Positions 34,805-48,296 of a DNA stretch of 64,000 bases are shown here, piece by piece. The stretch covers positions 1-64,000 of the forward strand of contig JBBHKE010003242.1 of assembly GCA_037447655.1 (NCBI GenBank), written 5' to 3'. The position numbers and the translations under genes are program-made. Position 1 is the stretch's first letter. Every line of letters begins with the position of its first letter. The DNA comes from Zygnema cylindricum (taxonomy: Eukaryota > Streptophyta > Zygnematophyceae > Zygnematales > Zygnemataceae). The notes beneath the pieces were generated by a model. The model did no database searches, was not told the DNA's origin, and worked only from the letters and a program-made list of their open reading frames with translations.

Positions 34805-36650
34805 ATATAAATAACGACGCGATGGCTAATTCACACCAAACTGACGACGAGGCCGATTTGAAACAATTGATGCACGGACTCGAATCTGAACCGTGTCTAT
34901 ATATTTGATCGAACGACCGTCGTCGCAGCCCCTACTTGGAATGAGCTTTGGTGGCCTTGGGAGATAGCGTCACGCGATGCCACTTGGCGCCACGTTATTA
35001 GATACTGGAGAAGAAAAGAGAAGGAACCTTGGCTCCTAATTAGACAAGTGTCACCTTGAAGGCCATGTCGTACAATGGCCATGCAAAAAGTACACCGGCC
35101 ATTGTACCGTCTTGTACTATACAATGTTCCTATTGGACTAGGGTTTAGTAGTATGTAGTTGTGAGTAGGCAGTGAAGGACTTAGTGAATTTAAGTACCTC
35201 TCTTTAAGAGAGCTTGTAACTATAAAGGTCATCTTTGACTAGCCATAGCTTAATGCTCAGGGGAGCAAATTCAGTGATTCTTTTTGCGTTCGGCCTAGGA
35301 GAGTCGGGTCCTCACATGGGTGAGGGTGGTCAGAATACTTATGTGCTAGGGTGGCATTTATTCATTGGGAAAGAGGAAGGGGCATACATTATGCTAGAGG
35401 CTTTACGTAGGCTGCCCATTTTATGGGTTAATGGAGACCACAGAATTGCAAACTCGTTAGCCTGTCTATAGATTGACCACAAATGCAAAGTGGCTTGCCT
35501 ACAAGCGAAGGGTGTGAAGTGCAACATTACCATTAGACGCACATGGAATATCAAAATTGGTCTTTTTATTTTAAAAGAAAAAACCAGTCGGACTTTATTT
35601 TAAAGCGCGATGGTAAACCATTTAAAGTCCATGGGAACAAAAGAAAGTAGCATTTCAAAAACTGAAAACCTACATGTGGGGGGAAGAAACAAAAAAGATA
35701 TGCAAACCAAAAGCAACGAAAATAAGAAAAGATGGCAGGTAAACCGAAAACACCCAAAGAAGCAAACAACAAACGAAACATCAACGGAAAGATCCAATGT
35801 GAATCAACAAAACCCCAACATAACTAAAAATCTACGTAAAGCATAGTTGTCCTATTCATACGGATTTCGACTTTTTTTCCGAAAACTACGTAGTATTCGT
35901 TACTTGCATACCGTTCGTTAGTTTTCGCTGTACGATGTACGAAAACGTACGGAAACCGTCCCCTTAACCCTAAAAATCCTTAAAAATCCTAAAAATGTAC
36001 GGAAAGCATACGGAAATGTACGTTGTTGTACGACATATGTACCCTAAAAAACCTAGGAGTACGGATAATGTAAGGCAGTTGTACTGTAATTTACCGGAAT
36101 GTAAGAAATGCACGGGATGTACCCTAAACACCCTAAAATCCCCCCATCACTAACCCTAAAAGTACTAAAATATACGGACGCCGTACGTAGATGTACGAAA
36201 AATGTAAGTCCGTATAACTGAATATACGGAAAAATACGAAAATGTACCCTAAAAATCTCAAAATAATAACTGTAAAAGTACGAAAAAATACGGACACTGT
36301 ACGTAAATGTACGAATAATAGTTGGCTGTTTATCATAAATATTTGAGAACGCACGAGAATGTACCCTAAAATTCCTCAAACCCCCTAAAAGTACTGAAAT
36401 GTACGAAAATAGTACGCAAATGTACGCAAATGTACGGATACAAAGTCAGGTACGCATTTAATAACATTTTTTTCATCGTTAAATGCGTATCGTGCGTAGT
36501 ATTCGCTCCTTCGTTTCGTGCGTATTATGCGCACGGGACAACTATGACGTAAAGCAACCACGAAAATAAAGTAAAGCGCTTAAATGGAGCACTCCTAAAC
36601 CATTTCACATAAATGCAGGTGGAAATGGTACCATGCGAATCTTGTTCTAA
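34805..36650 (+). mobile_element. R1 LTR-like repeat, right-arm copy, with hAT-like MITE
   Basis: Reverse complement of 21,716-23,509, extended by about 50 bp at its outer end (34,805-34,855) that the left-arm copy lacks but the spacer copy has. Promoter-like CTATAAAGG near 35,221. Confidence 0.7.
35842..36546. mobile_element. hAT-like MITE, right-arm copy
   Basis: Mirror of 21,819-22,523 with the same ends and the same flanking 8-bp duplication, so the insertion predates or was copied with the palindrome. Confidence 0.9.
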
Positions 36651-37320
36651 ATCCCAAGTGAATAGTAACCCTAGATTCCGGCATGAACTGGCTGTGCCTG
36701 AAGGACTACAGGAAAGAACAAACCGACGAGTGCAGTCATAACTGTAACTTCAACTGAATTTGTCGCTACGAACAAATCCAAATCAAATCTTAATTAACGG
36801 TGGTGTTTCCCTTTCACAGTTTCGAAAGAGATTCTCTAAGAATTTTTCTATTGCCGTAGCCTATCGCGTGGCAAAAGAATTTCTGACGGAATCATTCAAA
36901 GCAAAAAACAAAAATAATATCGTCTACGCCATAAATACACAGGAGCAAAGGTGATATAGTTTGTCCATGATTCTGCCCTGACCTGTAGCTTTCTGTACGG
37001 AACCTAGGCTATTATATCTTTCCGATAGACGTGACAAAAAATGATTGGCGCTTGCACACTCTCCAGCCTGGTAATGCTGCGCGTGCGACAGCTTCCGGAT
37101 AGTTCGTACTAGTTTCTGATGAGACGGTATGAAATCCAGACCGTGGGTGTACGGAAACTTAGCCCGGTGTTAACCTACTGTACTGTACTGTGTACTATTA
37201 GATTTAGCGGGGGCAAATCAGCATTCAGGCATTGTCACCAAGAGCCCTTTCATTACGGCTAAAAACAAACCAATCCGATCCAATCCAATCCGATCGGCGA
37301 TAAAAGCTCGTTATGTGCTA
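36651..37320. other. Arm sequence without a gene
   Basis: Mirror of 21,045-21,715. Nothing recognised. Confidence 0.5.
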
Positions 37321-37528
37321 ACCGTGTATCGCTATTAGTGTTAATGGTTTTTTCGCCGCAAAAAACATCTTTTCTCCGTACACATTTGTCCGATTGTCGA
37401 TCTGACGGTTGCGATAGAAAGTTAAGACTTTCAGTGGCGGTCTCCATCTGAAAATGGGACAAGTGTGTACGTAGAAAATATGTTTTAAGTGGCGAAAAAA
37501 ACTTTAACACTAATAGCGATTCACGGTG
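37321..37528. mobile_element. Family-A MITE, right-arm copy
   Basis: Mirror of 20,837-21,044. Confidence 0.85.
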
Positions 37529-37530
37529 TA

Positions 37531-38070
37531 CACCGCCAATCGTTATTAGCGTGTAAGTTTTTTTAGCGTATAAAAATAATTACCGTGGTGTACGCTATTT
37601 AAGAATTTGAAAATTTTGGAAAAAATCATACATTCTAATTGTTTGATTATGGTAATTTGGATCTTTGAAAAAAAAAATGTCGGTCGCAAACATGCTTACA
37701 CTAATATAGGTCTCCGTACAAAATCTAACAAATCGTACACAAATCGTACATTCACACGGTCGAAACGCGGCTGTCGGACGAATATGTGCGAACGGGATTT
37801 TTTACGATCTGGTTTTTTTCCCTTTTTAGAACGCTTATTCTCATGCGTCCGCGGTTACTAAAACTAATTTACGGTACTTTTTAACTTAAAAAGGTACATT
37901 TATGTACGGTCTGACACTGATCGTACACCACTCTATTTAACAGACAACGTACTGAAAATAACCCTAAATAGAATAAAGAAAAAAATAGAATGAACTACAC
38001 TAATGGAGAATAAAAAAAAAAAAAAGCGGGACGGAATTAGCGTACACAACGCTAATAACGATTGGCGGTG
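37531..38070. mobile_element. Family-B MITE, right-arm copy
   Basis: Mirror of 20,295-20,834. Confidence 0.85.
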
Positions 38071-38537
38071 TACCATCCACTAACACACGACAGGTGTGAC
38101 AAATGCTATACGTCACAATGGCGATTCCGTACCGTCTCATCAGAAAATAGTACGGACTATGCAGGAGCTGTCGCTAGCGCAACCATGCCAGGCTGGAAAG
38201 TGTTCAAGAACCAATCATTAATTTTCAGGTCTATCAGAAAAATATTACAGCCCAAGGTTCCGTACAAGGCGCAATATTTACTATTTAGGGTGGGAGATGT
38301 GGGATACACCCACAGGGCGTAACGTAACGTGGCCCACACGCCGAAATCGGGTATCTCAATAGGGTTTATATGTTTAGGGTCATTTTTTTTGTTATTTAAT
38401 AAAACAAAAACAAAATAAATAAAAAAACAAAAAAATATCCGTAAACATACGGTCTCACGGAGTAAAAGGGATTCGGGAAACGATGTGGAGCCAATCACCG
38501 TTCTCGCGCGTGCGAAAATGGACTTCTCTAGATGCGG

Positions 38538-39108
38538 TGAAGATCGTGTGGCCAGATGTCCACAAATTACGAAAGGCTAAAAGTCCACGGTTACCAAAGA
38601 GATCTCCAGGGTCAGCATTTGGATGTCAAATCTTTGATTGGCGGTACACGTGGCATGTCCCCTCTTTTTGGAGGTTTGACTGCTATACGCCATTTCGTAC
38701 CTATTCCAAATTTCACATTGGATTGTATTATTGTACAAATGTACAGTTCTAAAAGCGTGTAAAGTTAAAAAGCTGCACAGTACATTCTGTGTACGAACAC
38801 CCCTGAACAAAACCTGTCTGGATGTTAGCTGCAGAGAGGCCCTGGATCGTGCGGCCAGATGTTCACAAAAACGAAAGGCTAGAACAAGCCACGGTAGGAA
38901 AGAGATCTCCAGATTCGGCATTTGGATTGGATGCAATACACGTGGCAAGTCCCCCTTATCTTAAGGCCTGACAGCTATCCATAATTTTGTTCCTATCATA
39001 ACTGTCGACATTTGATATGTACAGTTCTAATAGCGTGTAAAGCAGACAGCTGCACAGTACATTGTGTACTACATCTTTAACAAACCCTGACTGGATGTTA
39101 ACTCTTGG
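38538..39108 (-). repeat. Tandem direct duplication, right-arm copy
   Basis: Mirror of 19,260-19,830. Confidence 0.75.
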
Positions 39109-41061
39109 ACTTTGTCAAATAGTTGCCGGTAGACCCTTTCGCCGCCGTTCACCTTGTTGCATGGAATAAACGTGGCAAAAAATAAGCGTTCCCAATGAGC
39201 TTTTCATTGGCCGAAAAAGTATGTTGTACGACCTAAGTACATTTTTGCCTTTAGTTGCAGTGTACGGCATATCGATCTCGAGACTTTTTTTGACCTTTAA
39301 GTTTAACTGCATGTCTCGCTTCCACTTGGCATGAACAGGTCATAAGGCACTGCCACCGACAAACTCCACATTCTTGAAAAAATAAAGCAGCAAAAGTGTG
39401 TTGGTCACGTTACACAAATAACGCCTTTTTCGTTACAGGCCAGATTTCAGTTTGTACCTTGTTTCACATGTGAACACCTGGAAAAACCTGTTCTTTTTCA
39501 AGCCAGTTTTATGTGTGAGCAATGTCAAGAATCACAAAGTGAAACCTGAACCGCTCTTATAGTTTTTTGTGATTCAAAATATGTTTTCTTGCCGCCTTAG
39601 TACAGTACTGTAGTTTCGCTTCAAGACAAAATTCCTGCAATGCCTCTTTCTTTTGTGAATCTAACATCTTTATGGAGTGATCGACTTTTTGTCAAAGATT
39701 TTTTATCTCTTCAACGGAAATTGTCACCTAAGCTTGGTTTTCTTTCTCCTTAGGCTAGTTTTCTTCACCTGAAATTGAGTTTTTTTTTTACCTGAAAGTG
39801 AGTTTTCTTCACCTAAAAGTGTGCTTTTTCACCTTTTTTTTGAATAAGACAACCGCAGTTTCAGCAAGCTGTTGGATAACTATTCCTATTTCTTTGATAT
39901 TTTCAAGAATCTCTTTATGTTTCGAAGAGTTCTTTCCTTTTTGCAAATTGTGAAAGAAAAAACAAAAATGATCTTCCAACACTATGGTCTTTTGCAAACT
40001 TTCAAATAAATCTGAAAGTTGTATGCTGCAATCGGTCAGTCAAAGTTTTCATGTAACAATTGTTTTTATAGAAATTTTGTTGAAAAATACGATTCAATTT
40101 TACTTGCTGTAAATATTAGCAACAACAACTTTTTTTTTTTTTTTTTTGATATGTCATGTAAGGGCTCTCAGCTCATCAAATTTGTGTTTTGCAATATTTG
40201 TTTTTTGGCAGTGATACTTGTAATTTGAAAGCGCACTTAGTTTTTTCATGGCTAAAAGAAAACTGGCAATCATGCCTTATGCCGAGTATTTTTTTTTGTT
40301 CTAAGAGCAAGTGTAATAATAACCTTTAAGTTTCATGATTATGCTTTCGTCGATTGCTTTAGTGTGACTTGCATGATAATTTGACTTAGTCGATTCAATT
40401 GCAATTGTTTTCCTTTTTGTATTTTTATTCTCTTGCTTGAATGGTCGTGTAAATTTTAAGATCGATTGCTTTTTTAGTACAATAGACTATGATAGACTAT
40501 GATTTCATGAGAAATTATTTGTTATTGATTGCTTCTGACATATCAATTTTAGCAGTACAGTTAGGTTTCATAGATAGCTGGAAATTTTCACGACCGAAAG
40601 AATTGACTGAATAATGAAGCTTTCATAAATGTTTGAATCCAGTCAAATTTGAAGTGAGTGATTTCTTTATAACACTCGGATCTTGAAATGTGATTCTGAC
40701 AATTTCAGGCATACGCAGTCGCTAATTTATCATTATTTTATAAGGCTAATTATGGTGACGCAAGAATTTTTCACACTGCTAAACTTGTGGAAACCCAAAC
40801 TTGGCTGCTGAAAGGATTGATTTTATTTATAATATATAGATGTATTAAATGTATAAATATACTAAATACGTGTGGATATAGTGAATGTTTATGTGCTGTA
40901 ATTTATTTTTGTGGTTGATGATAATCATTCTGTGTTGTTTGAGTTGGCCATAGCCATAGATGATGATAAGAGAATACATCAAAATGTTGAAACCAGATTT
41001 TGATTTTTTTCGCAATCGTGCTATCTAATGAAGACGACAGACTTTTGTATTTTCCTGTCAG
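39109..41061. other. Presumed 5' flank of the right zinc-finger copy
   Basis: Mirror of 17,309-19,259, with only a few substitutions and 1-2-bp indels. No coding exon recognised. Confidence 0.5.
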
Positions 41062-41109
41062 GACCCTGTTGCAGGATTCACCAAAAAAGTTGAACATTTT
41101 CATATATAT

Positions 41110-44100
41110 ATGGATGGAATTCATGCTTGGCCTTTTGCTAACACATGGTGGATTCTTCAAAACTTCCTTCAATGGCGGTTTTCCTTTCGTTTAAGTTATA
41201 GGGGTATTTATAATGGACAAGGATTTGCTTATTTTCAGAATCGTTCGACTCATCGTCACGCTCTTTACAACTTTTACAAGCAGGGGGGTTCCATGGAACC
41301 TTTTCGCACTAATCGATTACCTTATCAGCGAATTCACCCCCTAGCAACACTCAAGACACACAACTCTCTTCAAAAGTGCCATGGTTCACTTCTTCTTCAG
41401 ACACATGCTAGATGCCATAGCATATCTATCTCTTCTTCTCAAGATTCGAGCACTTTATGTCGTCTCCGAACCACTCATTCAATGCCACGTGGGAAGCCTA
41501 AATTGCACTTTTATGTCCGGTAAGTTTCCAGGCTCTTACAGCAAAGGTGTATTTGTAACTAAATTTTAGTATGAAACAAAATTGTAGACAAAAGTTGAGG
41601 TTAAATGTAGAGGGGAATAAACTGCATGCTATTTCTGTTCGTCGTGCATCAGCTACTACTGTATTAAAAATGATACCAACAGTTTTCAGAAGCTTTCTTA
41701 CCAACAGATATTTTAAGAATCTGACAGCCTAAGAAGGCTGTGTAAATTTGATAAGAGTTATCACAGGAAGATCAAATAACGCAAATGATTATTCACCACT
41801 TTTGGCCTGACATAAAAACAGTATTTTTGTCACTACATGTTGATCTCCCGTCTCAATCCTTAAATGTCTCGAAACTAAATACTTAAAATGTGTCCCACTA
41901 ACTTCCTCAAATTTCCTGAATTCTGCTAAAACCTTAACTTTTCTTCTTCGCAGAACCCGTAAAACCCGCGATAGTTCGTCTTCCTCCTCAGACAAGGATC
42001 CCTCCAGCTCACAGCTTGACCCTTTATTTAGCTGACCCGAATCCCAGAGAACACTATGGTCCCTTCATACATCTCCAAGTGTAAGAGGGTCCTTTACTGC
42101 TGCCAATACTCCTCACAAACAACAAATTCCCGAGGCAAAAGAGAGTGCCACATTTAGTAGCCATGGTCAAAACACAGGATCTACTATTCAAGGAGAAGGT
42201 ACCGCCCTTGGGCAACCTGGTTCATCTCAACAACCAGTTTCTGGTTCGGAATCAGCATCGGAAATGGAAAAAACAAGACACCAAACAGCAGAAACAAGTA
42301 CGGATCCAGGACGAAGAGTTGATGAGGAGGCAGTAAATAGAGCCAGATCTATGATGAAAACTGCTGTCATGTGGGGATTGCCTGAGGAAGAGCCATCTAA
42401 TTTGGAGGAAAATAAAACTGCCAAAGCTGAAGAATCTTTGAGACTTTCCATGTCTAATCCACAATTGCCGGCGATACAAGATTCATCTCCTGCAGGAAAA
42501 GTCTCCACTGTACCTTCCATTAGCCCACCTGAAGCAGGATCTGGTATGAGCTTTCGACTTTTTGGAGTACCTGTTGGTGTTAATCATCCCATATCACAAC
42601 CTATGCTTCCCAATATTCGTCCCTTATCAATTCGAGTTAAGCCTAGAGGATGGAATGTCACCAACGTGGTTGCAAGGTACACAAGAAAATTGGATTAATA
42701 TAATTTTTTATATGAACTCCAAAATTAAATCAAGGTAATGAAAATACTCTCCTCTCAACATGGTGATAAATAACCAAGGTCTCCTGTCCATCAGTTTAGA
42801 AAGATTATATTTCCGCAGGATCTGTCTACGGATGTATCTTTCAATTCTTTAAGTTTGTATTTGTTCACGATCTTCCTGTCACTCTACATCGATTGATAAA
42901 CATGGAACAGCGTATATAGAAACCTTGACTTGCAAACTACGTTGTTCAATGTTGACTATGGAATCTTGCATCTATCACTCACTATGAAAGGTGTGATTAT
43001 TAAGTTGTGGTTTTCTGTTTTGTTGTGCACACGGTAGACCATGTGCGGAGCAGAATTTTGCGGTTAATTCGTCTGCTTTCAGTGGTCCAACTGGAGCCCT
43101 ACAACACCTTCAGAGTCTTGCAAGTACGGCAATAAGTTCTGAAAGTATGTCTGTGTCTGCAAGTTTGGCCGGATATGTGGATTCTCCATCCTTTAACCAA
43201 TCCTCCCGTGATCCCTTCACCATCTCAAGACCAGCTCAAAATGTGTCTCTCCCATTACAATATGGAGAAATTCTCCGATCCACTCCTCCTTCACAGAATC
43301 CCGGTAGATTTCAGATTTTGCAACCTGTCTCAATTGGTACTTCTGACCTCCAATCTAGAATGGTTCCCCCTTTTCCTCTCTCTGAAAGACCTACTGGTCG
43401 TACGGACTTTGGGTGTTCAAGTGACTTCCCCGGTAGAGCAACTGGGTGCGATGAGACTTCACCAATGCAATCGAGAGTATTAGAGCAGCGAGAAGTCATG
43501 ATGGACGAAGGAAACCCTTTTCGAATTGATCAAGGAACGGGAGGAGGAACGGGAGGAGGAACGGGAGGAGGAACGGGAGGAGGAACGGGAGGAGGAACGG
43601 GAGGAGGAACGGGAGGAGGAACGGGAGGAGGAATGGGAGGAGGAATGGGAGGAGGAACGGGAGGACAAATTGATCCACCGAACACAGGGAGAGCGCAGCC
43701 TTCTGAGACGCAGCCAGAAGTTTCTGATATCTCTAACACTTTATACACAGGTAAGACTCCCAACTTTTTTTTAGGATGATAATTTTAGGAACTTGGCGCG
43801 ACATATACAGTCTCAATGCAAAACTGCTAAGAATTTTTGTAGCTATTTTTATCGCATAGTTAAAGTTTGATTTTGATGAATGGATAAATGGAATAATGAG
43901 TTAATCGATCGAGAAACTTTATATGCTGACTTGGCAGGAAATCAAGAGGGAGAAGCACTCATTGCCGATGACGACCCTGAAGGTCAAGACGGAAACGTGA
44001 AGTCCAGATATGTTTGCAGGTAATACTTTACTACTTGGGACGCATCAAATAAGGATTTCTTAATTGCTCATTTGAAATCAAGAATTTAAATTAGCCATTA

Positions 44101-46588
44101 TCTTGTGGAGTTTTAAAGTGATGTATGTAGTCTATTTACTCTGCTTTGGAATTTTGGAATGGCAATTTGATCGTCAAATCCTAACAAGGAACTAGGAAGC
44201 TAAACATAGTACCTGAAGTGGAGTGGTTGCATATTTATCACCGATGATGATTCTGGAAAATTACAATGCCTATCACTGGTAGTGTATATAACACTAATTT
44301 GATCGATTTTTTTTTCACCAAAAATCACGATATAGTGTTAGTCACACTATTTAAGGGAGTGAACTACAGGTGGCGCTGTCATTATGCACTAAAGTGGTAT
44401 TTTTGACACCATTTCTACATTAATACCGAAAACTCCTTTACGATAAAAAATGATTGGCAGGGTAATTTAGACAATGTTGTGTAGTTGTGCCCGTGAATTT
44501 GTTGTTCAGAAGATGAGTTTTTAAGCTCAGTTTTAGTAGCTTTATGTGGAGAATCTTTGATGTAAACTTTGATGCTTACGTCATACTATGTTGGTTGTAA
44601 AGCGGATGTTTCTAACTGGTTTAGTAATTGCTAAATTTGCAATAGGCATAATGATGAAGTTTTATGTTCTGTAACAGAAGTTTTTACCATATGTCTGCAG
44701 ATAAATTTGCCTGTTGGTGTTCCTCAATTACAACATGTGATTTGTCAGGGAATCTGTTAATACCATAGTAAGTTTCCACAAGTTATTTGAGAGGAAGGCA
44801 AATGAGTTTTCGGTTTTTTCTTCTGTAACTACAGGTTTTGTGGGCGTACATTCAACAGATCTCGTGCTTTAGGAGGGCACATGAACTCTCATCGCAGAGG
44901 TATTGTATGATCTTTCCTTCTGGCGTGAAAAAAAAAGAAATAGCAGACACCGGACTTTGTTTTCTATTGTCAATGATTAGCTGTTGAATTACTTACAAAA
45001 GTTCCCTTTGGTCAATTTGAACTCTATTTTGCATAGATTGGTTGCAGACTTACGATTGCAATCGGAGTCGTCTTAGGTAACATTTAGAGTTAACATTTCA
45101 ATAGACATCATCTCATGGAAATGAATCATGTAACAACTTTGCACATAACAAACTTCTATTAATCTCTTACTGGCTGAGTCAATTCACGATATACCAATCT
45201 CCTGAGCTAATGTTTTCAACCTCCCGATGCTTCGATGTTCCTCTATTACAACATTGCACTTATTTGTTTTCAATGCTCTTTTTCTATTTTTCTATTCTCC
45301 AATGTTCCGATGTTCCGATGTGCCAATGTTCCGATGTCTTCGTTAATCAATGATCATCATCCAACAGTTTATTTTTCCAATTATGACTGTTAATTTTGCC
45401 ATTGAAACAGAGAGATATGAGGAACATCTCCGTGCTGGACTTGACCTTTGGCGAACAGCTCTTCCTGTTATGGCTGCCGAGGGATCCCTTCCTAGTCTCC
45501 TTCAACAACTTGCCCAACCCCAAGCCGGAAACATAAGCCCAAGTGGTCCTCCCGTTCTCGAAACCGCAGTCCAGAGCCTCCTGAGAATGCCTCCTCCTCG
45601 ACGTCTTCAAGAACAAATTCGACAACCGGTCATTCTACAACCACCCTTTCCGGAGTCACAAGTGGGACCGATAAATATGCCACAAGGATACGCCCGAAGA
45701 CCTGGAGAAATAGGTGGTGGACAATCCCTGGGAAATTTTGCAGAAACTCCGACAGACGTACCTTTTATGTTTCAAGGACAACTACAAGTCGGAGGTGAAC
45801 TCTACAGTCCTCAACGTCCTCCGACAATTGGGCAATTTAATAATCCGGTAGTAGGATCTCTCTCTCCTTCTCGAAACTCCACGCAACTTCCACCACGAAT
45901 CGGAGCACCTAGTGAATTAGCTCCAATAGATCCTCCAATATCTCCAGCCGGTCCTTCAAATTCTCCAATAATCCCAGCCGGTCCCTCGAACTCGTTTCCT
46001 ATGATCTATCTTCCAAGAGGAGTCGAGGGTTCTACTGCGGGTGCTTGGTTCGCATTAGAACCAGTGGAATCAAGGTCTTCAAGTAGTGGGAATCCCTTAG
46101 AATATGGAAGACCGAGACCTGATTCGCTCTTTTCAGGAAGTGGATCCCAACTTCCTGGATACATGTCACAGTTTCATCAATTTCAACAGTTACAACAACC
46201 TTCCCAAATTCGACCTCTTCAAATCCAACGTCCCCAAATACAGTCTTCTCAGATACAGTCTTCCCACATCCAGCAACTTCAAAGTCCTCCGCAAGTTCAA
46301 CAATTTCAACAGGCTTCGGAACTCCAGTCTCCCCAATTGCAACAATTTCCACAATTTCAACGGCTTGCAAGGACACAGAGCCTTCAAGGACAACAATTTC
46401 AACAAACTCCACAGCTTCAGGACTTTCAGGTTCAGGAATTTCAAACATTGCAACAATCTCCTGTAGGTGGTCAGGGTTTAAGAAATTATGCTCCTCCACA
46501 GATCCAGGGGAGGAGGTTGGAGCAGCAAAGTAGCGATTCCGCGGAGGAGGAAAGAAAGAAAAAAATGCGGTTTACGACAGGAAATTAG
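41110..46588 (+). pseudogene. C2H2 zinc-finger gene, right copy, premature stop in exon 2
   Basis: Exons by comparison with the left copy: 41110-41519, 41954-42676, 43038-43750, 43938-44019, 44835-44899 and 45411-46588, all GT-AG, total 3,171 nt (1,056 codons). Codon 164 is TGA (42033-42035) where the left copy has CGA, a C-to-T change at a CpG. Translation from the same start would stop at 163 residues, before the finger. Everything downstream stays in frame: indels in exons 3 and 6 are multiples of three, splice sites are kept, and the finger (Cys642, Cys645, His658, His662) is intact apart from Ser-to-Asn next to it. Either the stop is recent, or a shorter product starts downstream, for example at Met 42264. 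Exon 1 coding status is uncertain, as for the left copy. Confidence 0.8.
43534..43665 (+). repeat. Expanded 12-bp coding repeat in exon 3, right copy
   Basis: Eleven units of ACGGGAGGAGGA, two with ATG for ACG, coding Gly-Thr-Gly-Gly. The left copy has about three. The array remains a multiple of three. Simple-composition frames on the opposite strand here are artefacts. Confidence 0.9.
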
Positions 46589-48296
46589 GGTTTGAATGGA
46601 AATAATGTGTTTGAAGGGAAATTAGGATTTGATGGGAAATTAGGGTTTTAAAGGGAATAGGGTTGGATACGTTGATGAGTGAATACCACATTCTTTTAGA
46701 ATCTTGGGCTATTTGCTACGATTCTTTTGGGATTCTTTCACGGAGAAAAAGTTGGGTAATTTGATTAGGTTTGGTACATGGACTTTCTTTCAATGCTGTT
46801 TCCCTGAAGGTGAAATAAAAGTAAACATCAAAAAAGTGGGATGTTGATACTGATCAAATGCACGTTTCTTTGACGTTTGAGAACAATCGCATTCGATGTG
46901 TTTGCCTTTTTGAATAAATCAATTTGAATTTATGTATTATTTGCGTATTTATTGTGTGTATTGTGGTATTCTTTAATTTTAAACTGAGCAGTTTGGCTGG
47001 TTATTAAATATAGTATGGTACTCTTTGTCGTAAAAACTAACAACCATTTTCGTGTTGAAAAGGTTTAGACACGAGTTTTTACATCCTCAATGTATGAATT
47101 CAATATTTGGAAAGTTTATATTGATATTTTTGTGAAGCTTACAATGACAAGTTTGTAAAACAAAGAAATAAAAGCAAATCAGGTGAACTATAACAAATTT
47201 ATTTTCAAGACGTCGAACTAAATATATGGAAGAAAAAACAAAAGAAAACGAGCCCCCCTTGTCTGGAAGCATGAACCTAGTTGATCTAATGATGAAATTT
47301 TTGATTTCCAAAACATGAAACTAACAACGTGATCACTAAAGACAAAATTTTAGCCCTAAATATGAGATATTAAGGCCAAAATTACATATATGAGAGACGG
47401 CAATAGAAAAAAAAGTAGAAAAATCCCCTCGGTTAGAGAGGCGAACATATTCATTTCACAGCGCCATGTGTTCCGGAAACAGAAAAATATGATCAACTTT
47501 CCAAAAAAAAACAACCTTCCACCTGTAACATCAAAATATGATCAACAGTAAAAAGAAAAAAGTGATTGCCGTTAATAACACGTATCTTCTTTTTTCGGAT
47601 TGGATGAACCAATATCTGATGCGCTGATGCAATTTTCGACGGATGTAGAAAAAAATAAACTGATTTTGAAACTGATTTTTATTTCAGTTTTTTTTGAGGA
47701 GTGGGAGGGAGGTGAGGGCATTCCCTCCCCTCCCTCTCCACGCCCGCCGCCCCGGGGTGCCTTTTGAGTCAAAATAGAACGTCCCACAAAAAATCACAAC
47801 AACCTGAGTGAAACCATCTGGATTGACAACCATCCGCATCGATTTGATTTATCCGATCCGTCTTCATCTTTCCCAAAAAGATGTTGCATCGTCGAAATTT
47901 GAATCCCAATCCAATTGTGTTTCGCTACCATACAATTAAAATGCAACAAACCCTAAAACCACAAAAAAAAAATCCCGTTAGTGACTTCCGATAATACTGC
48001 CAAAAAATGGCTAAATGTAAAGCCACACCACAGTCAAAGTATTAGAAACTCCCTTGCCAACCCCTTTTTCTATTTTTTTACTTTCTAAATTTGCTTGTCA
48101 ACTCCAGATTTGATTTGAGAACCTTACTTGCTCATCCCTTCGTTCGATTGAGAATATTCCTTGCCCACCCTTCCTCTTCCTTCAATGGAGAAGTTTCCTT
48201 TCCCACCCTCTCAATGGATTGAACATTTTCCTTGACAGCCCCTTCCCTTGGTTTGACATAGTCGGATATTTTCTTAAAATGTGCCCTGTGTCTATC
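46589..48296. other. Right arm downstream of the zinc-finger gene
   Basis: AT-rich, aligns to about 10,200-11,865 of the left arm with indels. It includes the empty MITE site at 47,926-47,927 and a GC-rich patch at 47,700-47,770. No gene seen. Confidence 0.55.

Noticed and set aside
41381-41569. Alternative exon-1 frame reading MVHFFFRHML (mirror 16,801-16,989)
   Set aside because: It runs past the strong GTAAGT donor at 41,520, and spliced in this phase it enters a frame with an early stop in exon 2.
43480-43678. Ser/Arg-rich and Leu/Pro-rich frames on the minus strand, and a Glu/Arg-rich plus frame
   Set aside because: All are readings of the 12-bp GGA-rich repeat in other frames.
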